This document shows positions 56,206-64,000 of a stretch of DNA of 64,000 bases, one piece after another. A program made the translations under genes and the position numbers. Source of the stretch: Euptelea pleiosperma. Taxonomy: Eukaryota; Streptophyta; Magnoliopsida; Ranunculales; Eupteleaceae. Each line of letters starts with the position of its first letter. Positions within the stretch are counted from its first letter, which is position 1. The notes below the pieces were generated by a model, which worked only from the letters and a program-made list of their open reading frames with translations, had not been told where the DNA came from and did not search any database. The stretch is from positions 4,448,829-4,512,828 of the forward strand of contig CM068540.1 in assembly GCA_035048495.1 (NCBI GenBank). The letters are read 5' to 3'.

Positions 56206-59200
56206 ATGGCCTGTTTCCAGCATCTCCCCTTCTTTCTCGCTCTCTCCTGTTTTCTCCTCCTCCATGGCACTACTGCAAATCAGACCCCAAAGGTAAAGAA
56301 ATAAAACACGTTTTGCATCAAAACCCATTTTTCAAAATCAGTTATTAGATCATTTCTGATGTTCTTCCATTTATTTCTTTTTTTTTTTTTTCTCTTCAGC
56401 ATTATATTGTGTATATGGGGAGTTCTAGTAGCAGTGATGTTGAAGGTGACATTGAGGCTGAATCAGATTCAGCTTACTTGAACTTACTATCCTCCATCAT
56501 CCCAAGGTTGTTATATTTATAATATACATTTATCACTAATCCAGAGACGTGCGGGGCGGAATCGAGTGGCGCACGAGCTCACGGTGTACCTCCGGCTCAT
56601 CTCATCTTTCTACTTTCATTGATTTTGCAGTGAGGAGAGCAAGAGATTATCACTAATACACAGTTATAATCATGCTTTTAAGGGGTTCTCAGCCATGCTT
56701 ACAGACGAGGAAGCTTCTGTATTATCTGGTAATTCTTCCCATCAACTCTTCTGCCGTTACAATGGTAACACCTCAACTCAGTTAGGTTATTTAGAGAATA
56801 AAGCCCAAAAATGGACTTATAGTTAAAAAAAGACCATAATAACAGAAATAACAGCTGTTGTTAAGTGCGTAATCTTGATGTCCAGGATCACTTGTGAAGA
56901 TAGGTGGTTGATAGCTGGTATAGTGATCCTTGATGGTCACGCAGGATCTTGTCTTGGGGAAGAATATATATTCAGTTTAGGCTGGACCGAAACCCGTAGA
57001 ATTTTAATCCGAATAAAGGGCCTCTTTGGGTCAAGATGCGTATGGGCATATCTGTGTGTTTCATAGGCTGGACTTTAGAGTCCTCAAGCAGAAGGAGTGG
57101 GCCTCTTTAGACCTCATGGGGCTTGGGCTTTGAAAATCCTCAAGCTTAAGCCAACAAAAGTGGTGACACCGATGCCGTAAACATTTAGCGTCGTTTTTTA
57201 ATTTCTGAAAAAATCGACTCGAATGTAAGTGACGCGAAAGTCAAGAACTGGCGTCGGTTTTTTTAAAATGATTTGAATTTTTCTAAGCGTGATCTCCTCA
57301 CCATATAGTTAACCCCAACAAAAAATCAGCCCATTTCGAAATTTCGAACCCCGTTAAATGTGGTTTTCAAGTTACATGGTAAAAATCGATGGTCCATACT
57401 TCTACAACTTCTATACCAATCTATGAATTTTAGAATGATTTGAATTTTTCTGAGGGTGATCTCCTCACCATATAGATAACCCCAACAAAAAAATCAACTC
57501 ATTCTGAAATTTCTAACCCCATTAAATGGGGTTTTCAATTTACATGGTAAAAATTGATGGCCCATACTTCTTCAACTTTTAAACCAGTCTATAAATATCA
57601 GAATGATTTAAATTTTTCTGAGGGTGATCTCCTCACTATATAGATCACCCTACAAAAAATCAGCGCATTCTGAAATTTCTAACACCATCAAATGTGGGTT
57701 TCAATTTAATAGTAAGAAATAGACAGACCATAATTCTTCAACTTGGAAACCATCCTATGAATATCAGAATGATTTGAATTTTTCTGAGTGTGATCTCCTC
57801 ACCATATAGATCACTCCTATAAAAAAGATCAGAGAATTCTAAAATTTCCAACACCATCAAATGTGGGTTTCAAGTCAACGGTAAAAATAGACAGACCATA
57901 AATCTTCAAAATGTAAACCATGCTATGAATATCGGAATATTTGAATTTTTTTAAGGGTGATCTCCTCACCATATAGATCAACCCTACAAAAAATCGGTGC
58001 ATTTTGAAATTTCTAACACCATCAAATATGGGTTTCAAGTTAACGGATTCAAGCATGTGCAACCCAAAAACTATAGTAAGTGATTGCAATGCAACTCATT
58101 TGCACTTAGACTAAGAGAGAGAGACACTCATTTGGGTTAGGGCGAGCAATGCGGAATGTAAGCAACGTGCGACGACAACAAGTGGAAGACGGCTGGATGA
58201 CGGAGGGGAGCGGCAACGGACGTGCTTGGAGAGGGAGAGGGAGAGCTAGGGCTTAGAGGGGCAAAGCTAGGGTTTGGAGAGGGAGAAGAGAACAAATGGG
58301 TTTTGGCGCACAGGAAAAACGAAGAGAAAATTGTGTTTATAAACTAAAGTTAATCACGTTGTAAATAAAAACTGATGCTATAAATCGAATCGACGCCAAA
58401 TATTTTCTCCAAAAATTCGCGTCGATTTTTACCAAAACCAACGCGATAGCTCCAAAACTAGCCGACGTCAAACCCACTTCGTCTAATAGTATGGGGATAT
58501 ATATTGTGGCTTAACGGGCTTGCGCCTCTATTGGGCCACAAGCAAAAGCAAAATCTCATTTTTTTTAGATGTTGTTCAGCTGAATATAACAAAATGGACA
58601 AATAAGAGAGGATGGTTTCCTCTAATGGGGTTTCTAAACCGAGAAGAGGGCGACAACGGTATGAGAGAGGGGGACCAGAGGAGGCAAAAAATGCTAGAGA
58701 GAGAGAAAGATACGGGAGAAGAGAGATTTTTTTTCGCTAAATGATGAAAATTATATTAAAATAGAAAGGGTTTACAAAAGTTGATGAAAATGAATCACCC
58801 AAAAAGAGAGAAGGAAGGAGTTGAAGGAGAGAAAAAGGAAAAAAGAAAATGCAAAGACATCAATCACAAAATGGTACGTAGTAGGTTTTCGAGGGATCAT
58901 AGATGCTGTGAAGGAATTGAGGTCTTTCATTCCACCATTGATAATAGCCAATGCTCATAGAGCACCCAAATTTTGCACAACTGTCTGTTCCGAAATTAAT
59001 TTCCCTCCAAGTTGAAGCGAAAAGCACTCGATTGATCTTGGTTTTTAAGATGTTGCATTTAGTTCTGATCTTCCATGGGACATCATCATTCTTAAAGGAT
59101 TTAATGGCTGCTTTTGAGTCAGATTCAATCCATGACTTCTTCCATCCTTTAGATAAAGCTTTGTCAATCCCATCTACAATCGCATGGCATTCTGCTATAT

Positions 59201-61814
59201 AATTTGCAACGACACCAAGTCCCGCAGCCAAAATTCGTTTGATATTCCCCTGATCATCTCTAAAGACGACTCCAAGACCACCATTTCTTGGGTTTCCTTT
59301 AGGCACACCATCGCAATTCAGTTTTACAATGTTTTTTTCTTGGAAGACACCATCTGCATGAATAAATGTTAGGGGCCTTACCCAGAACATGCTTAATACC
59401 GAATTTAGAAAGGATTGCTTTATCGGATGGCGAAAGATGTAGATGCTGATGTAGAATTGGATCGGCTTCTCTCAAAGCCACCATGATTAAGACCCAAACT
59501 GAGTGAGAAGTGACTGTCACATTACCAAAGATAGCTCTATTACGAGCCTTCCATATAAAAACAATGCAGAGGATAGTAGTGGTACGCCACTTAATCGTCA
59601 ATATAGAGCCACGATTGTTGCAATTAGATAAGAACGAATTCCAATCAGTAAGGTTTAGTTTGACGCTAAGCATACCTTTAAGGTTTAACCAAATGTGGGA
59701 AACAAATTCGCATTCAAAGAATCGGTGTCTTGCAGAGCCAGTAACGATTTTACAAAGAGCACATCTAGATGCGAGAGAGATACCTCAATTTTGAATATAG
59801 TCTTCAAATGGGAGAGCATGGTGGAAAATTTTCCATGCTAGTGCTGCGGTTTTGGGATGGATAGAGGATTTCCATTGCCAAGTAGACCCTCCCACTTTGG
59901 CACTCTTTGATCTAACGGAGTCCCAAGCTAATGAAACTGAGAATTTCCCATTCGTTGTTGGTTTCCAGATTCTAATGTCCGGCTGATTAGAAGTTTTGCT
60001 AGTAGGAATGGTAATTCCAGCTTTGATATAAACCTAATGGACCAAAGGATGACTACACCGCCAACAGTTTTGGACGAGATCGTTAAGTTTGGTAGTGCGG
60101 GATTTCCAAGCTTTCTTGTCAATATTTGGAATGTCCTTGATGGCGTAGTTGCCAGTCCATGGTTCACGCCAAATGTTAACTTTATTACCGTTACCCACTA
60201 TCCAAGAATATAGGGGTTTGATCGTGGCAATATCACATTTGATACCACCCTTGATAGAAGAACTTTTGTGATAAGCGATCAAGTCTCCATTACTTATAGT
60301 GTATTTCCCTTGCATATAAACATCCCAATCATGATCTCCATCTAACATATTCCAAGCTAATTTCATAAGCAAGGAATTGTTAACATCTTTGAGTTTTTGA
60401 ATCCCTAAGCCTCCTTCATCAAGAGGTTTACAAACCTTATCCCAAGCAACTGTGATGTTCTTTTTAGAAGAAGGGTCACTAGTCCAAATGAAGTTCGGAT
60501 GATTGTTTTTCATTCTTTCACTACCATTAGTCAGCAACAAGGGATCGGCGATGTACCACTGTGTATTGTGTTCATTTTTTATTATTATTTTGCTTAGTAT
60601 GTTATTTATCTCCGACCTATATGATCACGTGGTACGTGAATCGAGGGAAATCTGATGGTGGTCCTGGATTAACCATCCACATTTTTTAAAGAGAAAAAAG
60701 AAATTTCGTAAAAAGATGGCCAATTCAATTAATTTGTACAAAAAGAAAAATTTAGGAAGTACCACCACACATTTATCTTCTATTAAGTAAATGAACTTTT
60801 AGACACAAAGATTAATGTACCCTTTAAAGATTAATTTAACTAGCTCAACAGTTCATTGTCATGTATATCATTTTGTAAAAGAGTCGTGATCAATCAAAGA
60901 TTTTTCCCTTTCAACTACCTTAAGAATGGTAGGAAAGATTTTTCCCTTCTGACCACCTCACAAATGTTAGGAAGAAATTGGAGAGAGAGAGAGAGATCAT
61001 TTTTGCAATAATAGTAAGGGGTGGTATAAATAAAGGAGATATAACAAGGAAATGGACCAGAGAGAAGAAGGGAGGAGAGAGAAAATGGTGAAATTTGTTT
61101 CCCTTTCAATATATTTAAATATGTTTTGTATTTGGTATTAGAAACTTGGGTTGTTATAAGGTCACCTGTCGTTGTACAGTTAGAACATGATGGGATTGCA
61201 ACTCTAGAAACGTGGATTGGATATGGGAAAGACAACAAACCATGGTGTTTAAGTTTCAAATGCATTTTCCGCCACTTTCATACCCATATTATGGTTGCCG
61301 GTGGCGGAGCCAGGATCGTTTCGGGGGGTAAAACAAATTAAAGGTATTTTAAGGGGGCCAAAACAAACTAAAATGGTATTGTAGGGAGGGCAAAAAAAAG
61401 TAAAAAAGATATTTTTGCAAAGTAAAAATAAAATTTTAAGAGCTTTCAAAGTTGAGCTGGGGGGCAGCTACCCCATGGCCCCTTCCTGGTTCCGCCATTG
61501 GTGGTTACAAAGTAAGGATGAGATATTGTGAATTTCAGAATTTTTGTTGAATATGTATTTTTTCTCTTGCTGAAAATATATAATATTTAAAAATTTTTCG
61601 AGAAAGATAATTTTAAGCAAGAAAAACCACTATGGATAGTGGATTGAAAATATGGCAAGTAAGATTGTCATTACACAAATAATTCGTATGAAGTCCTTTC
61701 CTCATAAATCTTCATGGACAAAGAATACTTAGTTTTTTGGTTTTATATATTTACGATAACCCAAGGAAAAAAAAATCAATAATCTATTGGTGAGAGAGAC
61801 CAATTTTATATTAG

Positions 61815-61855
<41 letters not shown>

Positions 61856-63174
61856 AGTGAAACTGACATTCTCAATCAAGAGCGGTGAGGCAAGCAATTG
61901 TATATTTGTATAACATGTTTTTTTTTTTCAAAATAATACATCATCATCATCATATGCCTTATCCCAATGATAGCTACATGAATTCTTGCCATATCCTAAT
62001 ATAGCTACATTTTTTCTTTTTCAACATAACCGTTGTAATTTTGGTGAAAAAATTATTGTGCTAATAATTTATTTTTAATTTCATCTCCCATTTTATAAGC
62101 ATAGAAACTGTTATTTTAAAAATAAATGACATATGTAATGTTGCGACATTAAGTAAATTTATAACATCCATTATTTATTGTTATCTTTACATTTTACATA
62201 ACATTACACGACAATCACTATTATATAATGGTAACTCCATCCATTATTGTTAATACGTTATAGCAACCCCTTTAAACCTTGCTTCTAAACTGCATTTTAA
62301 GCTATTTTCAGCTTTATGCTATAATTTAGCAATCCTAGTATTATATATCTTTGTTCTGTCTTTAAGGTTAGGCGTAGTTAGGTGTTTCAAGAGAATGTTA
62401 ATTTTGGTTTTTATTTATAAAGAATTACCATCTGATTTTTGATCATTTTTAGGTTGTAATTAATAATTTCCCACCATTATCCACTTTTTATGTTTAAATA
62501 TTAGTATATCAAGCTCGATCAGGCGTTGTCTGGAGTAAGGTTTTAAATTGTCCGTTACAACGTATTATGACCGTTATAATGACCATTATAATTGTTCAAA
62601 TTAGTTATGTCTGAGTTAAAAAAACTTCAATATATTAATTTTATCAAAAAAAACTTTGATAGTGGTAAAATAAACATTTTTTTACAAAAATAATGGTTTT
62701 TATTTCTATTAAATGCTAAGCCTATTGTTCAGCCCAACTCGTTAATTTTTAAATCACATAACTAGGTTGGGGTATTACCATCGTAATGACCATTATTTTC
62801 ATTATAATGGCATTTTAAGTCATAGTCTAGAGAACCAAGTTCATGAGCAAAACTAGTAAGTGACGGGGCAACACATCATGCCCCCCTTCCATCATTTTTG
62901 TGAATAAAACCTAAACTCAAATGATTTTACTTTTGGGTAAGTTCATCATTTGTGTGAAATTCAATTAGTTATAGTTTAATTAATTTTTTTCAAAATTTTG
63001 TTGCAGGGTATGATGAAATTGTATCCGTTTTTCTAGACACAACTCTACATCTCCACACCACACGTTCTTGGGATTTCTTGGAGGCCCGATCTGGAATCCA
63101 ATCAAACCACGGATATTCGCATGTTTCTACCAACGTTTCCGCCAGTGACATCATAATCGGAGTTATAGACTCAG
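56206..63174 (+). CDS. Subtilisin-like serine protease (plant SBT family), 5' part only
   Basis: Secreted plant subtilase, expected in the cell wall. Visible exons: 56206-56292, 56400-56506, 56631-56728 and 63007-63174, in frame with GT-AG introns, giving 153 residues before the window ends. Residues 1-25 (MACFQHLPFFLALSCFLLLH onward) form a signal peptide. The I9 inhibitor propeptide follows from residue 30 (HYIVYMGSSSSSDV, YLNLLSSIIP, LIHSYNHAFKGFSAMLTDEE, VSVFLDTTLHLHTTRSWDFL). The peptidase S8 domain opens with ASDIIIGVIDSG, whose Asp (residue 152) is the catalytic aspartate; DSG is an accepted variant of DTG. The His and Ser of the triad lie beyond the window. The propeptide style recalls the SBT5 group, including CO2-response secreted protease, but the subgroup is not certain. 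Intron 3 is 6,278 bp and full of transposons. No stop or frameshift breaks the visible exons. Confidence 0.88.
57159..58482. mobile_element. Possible non-autonomous DNA transposon holding the tandem array
   Basis: The left side has AAGTGGTGACACCGATGCCG, TTAGCGTCGTTTTT and GGCGTCGGTTTTTTT; the right side has the complement-type CGACGCCAAATATTTT, GCGTCGATTTTTACC and GCCGACGTCAAACCCACTT. Such GCGTCG-type subterminal repeats are usual for CACTA-like and some other plant DNA transposons. Ends and TSD are not clean. Confidence 0.4.
57267..58040. repeat. 167-bp tandem array, about 4.6 copies, in subtilase intron 3
   Basis: Units start GAATGATTTGAATTTTTCT near 57267, 57434, 57602, 57768 and 57936 (spacing 166-168 bp). 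Each has GTGATCTCCTCACCATATAG, AAAAAATCAGCCCATTCTGA and AAATGTGG.TTTCAAGTTA. The unit is homologous to the centre of the foldback MITE at 17427-17736. Confidence 0.92.
58725..60540 (-). pseudogene. 5'-truncated LINE ORF2 remnant: zinc-finger region and RNase H
   Basis: Minus-strand non-LTR retrotransposon remnant. From high to low coordinates: ERMKNNHPNFIWTSDPSSKK, WDKVCKPLDEGGLGIQKLKD and MLDGDHDWDVYMQGKYTISN (60520-60300), then WNSFLSNCNNRGSILTIKWR and CIVFIWKARNRAIFGNVTVT (59650-59510), then an RNase H domain with VKLNCDGVPKGNPRNGGLGV, YIAECHAIVDGIDKAL and SWIESDSKAAIKSF (59330-59100). The 3' end is a short T run on the plus strand at about 58726-58733. Endonuclease and RT are missing and frames shift between blocks. 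It lies in subtilase intron 3, antisense to the gene. No TSD was found. Confidence 0.88.
60541..61298. other. Part of subtilase intron 3
   Basis: No bounded element was recognised. The motif TTTTTCCCTT.C.ACTACCT is repeated at about 60902 and 60940. Confidence 0.35.
61299..61500. mobile_element. hAT-type MITE with CRGTGGCGGA ends (202 bp)
   Basis: Starts CGGTGGCGGAGCCAGGATC and ends CCTGGTTCCGCCATTG. Flanks ATGGTTGC (61291-61298) and GTGGTTAC (61501-61508) match at 6 of 8 positions. It is related to 43366-43558. Confidence 0.75.
61818..61851. repeat. (TA)n microsatellite
   Basis: An uninterrupted run of about 16 TA dinucleotides in subtilase intron 3. Confidence 0.95.
62170..62283. mobile_element. 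Remnant right end of a CAAGGTTTAAA-family hAT MITE
   Basis: Ends CGTTATAGCAACCCCTTTAA ACCTTG like the right ends of the 5198 and 42045 copies. No matching left end or TSD could be placed. Confidence 0.45.
62536..62824. mobile_element. hAT-type MITE, CAAGGTTTAAA family (289 bp, diverged)
   Basis: Begins TAAGGTTTTAAATTGTCCGT and ends AATGGCATTTTAAGTCATA. Flanks GTCTGGAG (62528-62535) and GTCTAGAG (62825-62832) match at 7 of 8. The interior has the family's CCGTTATAATGACC motifs. It lies about 180 bp before subtilase exon 4. Confidence 0.7.
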
Positions 63175-64000
63175 GTTACTTTTATTTTGCTTTGTATTTT
63201 CTTCATAATGTTTTCGGTATAACATAATATAAGAGAATATTTAATAACTCGTGATCCCCCAGACCCAATGGTCTTGCAGTTCCAACATGGTGATTTATGT
63301 CTAAATTAAGTTTACAACTGTGCATAAGAATCAACAGCTTATATTTCTTATACCAGTATATTAAAAGATTTATTAAACTACTTCATCAATGATAATGGTA
63401 CTACAAGTCTATTTAATATAATGCATTGTGAGTTATCAAATCAAGACATATAATATAATTAAGAATAGATGGAAAACTGCGTTCACAAGTAACATACAAG
63501 GGAGGTCTAATGGGCGCATGAGAGAAACACTATGTAATATGCTATTCTTATACTGTAGAGAAAATAATAAATATAAATATATATGATTCCAATAAAACAA
63601 TAGCAATACGAGTATGTCAAAATTAAAACCTAACCCTTATATCTAATTAGCACAATATAGAGATGTTGTAGATAGATTTGATAATAGAGAGAAGGGAAAG
63701 ACTTTATTAGTGTGAAGGTAATAAGTTGAGGCACGAATTAGACTCTGTCGTAACGCAAAATTCGTCCACTGCACCCCGATATGTGATGTTGACAGACTTG
63801 TGGACATCCACCCTCATGATTTAACAACTTGATGGTAGGTAGCACTCCAACACTGACGATCGTAGCAAACTCAAAAACCTTGCTCTAGGGTTTTGGTACA
63901 AGAGATATTCTTTTACTTCATTTGCAAACAAATTTGGATCTCCTTTTTCTTTCCTTTTCGTTATTTGCTCTTCTATTTGCTTTTCCTTACTCATAAAGTT
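63175..64000 (+). other. Start of subtilase intron 4 (runs past the window)
   Basis: No continuation of the S8 domain (expected after the IDSG motif) was found in any frame, so the next exon lies beyond the window. The sequence is AT-rich with no recognised element. Confidence 0.5.

Noticed and set aside
1..64000. tRNA, rRNA or organelle-derived insertions
   Set aside because: No cloverleaf with conserved TTCRANNC box, rRNA block or plastid/mitochondrial gene was recognised by eye; a dedicated scan was not possible here.

Overview
This is a plant nuclear genome window. The evidence is intron-rich genes with GT-AG introns, three families found in plants in this form (the HSP90 co-chaperone p23, a GT47 exostosin-type glycosyltransferase, and an intronless SRA-SET histone methyltransferase), a plant-type subtilase, and AT-rich intergenic DNA filled with plant transposons. 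It is most likely a dicot or other non-grass angiosperm with a repeat-rich genome; the species cannot be named from sequence alone. No prokaryotic, organellar or viral features were seen.

Layout. (1) Positions 1-2153 hold a p23 co-chaperone gene on the plus strand whose tiny first exon lies outside the window. (2) Positions 2154-6753 are intergenic, with three hAT-type non-autonomous elements that each keep a perfect 8-bp target-site duplication (TSD). (3) Positions 6754-16272 hold a complete nine-exon GT47 gene (518 aa) with two introns of about 2.8 kb carrying LINE tails, a tandem duplication and a small hAT-like insertion 11 bp before exon 2. (4) Positions 16273-21612 are intergenic, with a foldback MITE and a 421-bp solo LTR inside a tandemly duplicated segment. 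(5) Positions 21613-23664 hold an intronless SUVH1/SUVH3-type histone H3K9 methyltransferase on the minus strand, with a probable 5'UTR intron. (6) Positions 24000-56130 are about 32 kb with no host gene: MITE clusters, a large nested insertion (inverted-repeat host, hAT element, LINE, 3.4-kb solo LTR), a CACTA-like fragment, an inverted duplication with a natural filled/empty insertion site, a pyrimidine-rich minisatellite with inverted arms, and a hAT element split by a 2.4-kb solo LTR. (7) From 56206 to the window end is the 5' part of a secreted subtilisin-like protease gene whose third intron is 6.3 kb and holds a 167-bp tandem array, a 5'-truncated LINE and hAT elements.

The four host genes look functionally unrelated (protein folding, cell-wall polysaccharide synthesis, chromatin silencing, extracellular proteolysis), as is normal for plants. 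The strongest observations concern transposon history. Six copies of one hAT MITE family with CAAGGTTTAAA-type ends can be delimited by TSDs, and a seventh is a weaker candidate in the GT47 gene. Three solo LTRs have exact 5-bp TSDs, while no full-length LTR retrotransposon is present. Two of the solo LTRs belong to the same large-LTR family in opposite orientations. I found no convincing previously undescribed functional system; the repeat families may be uncatalogued, which needs a database search.
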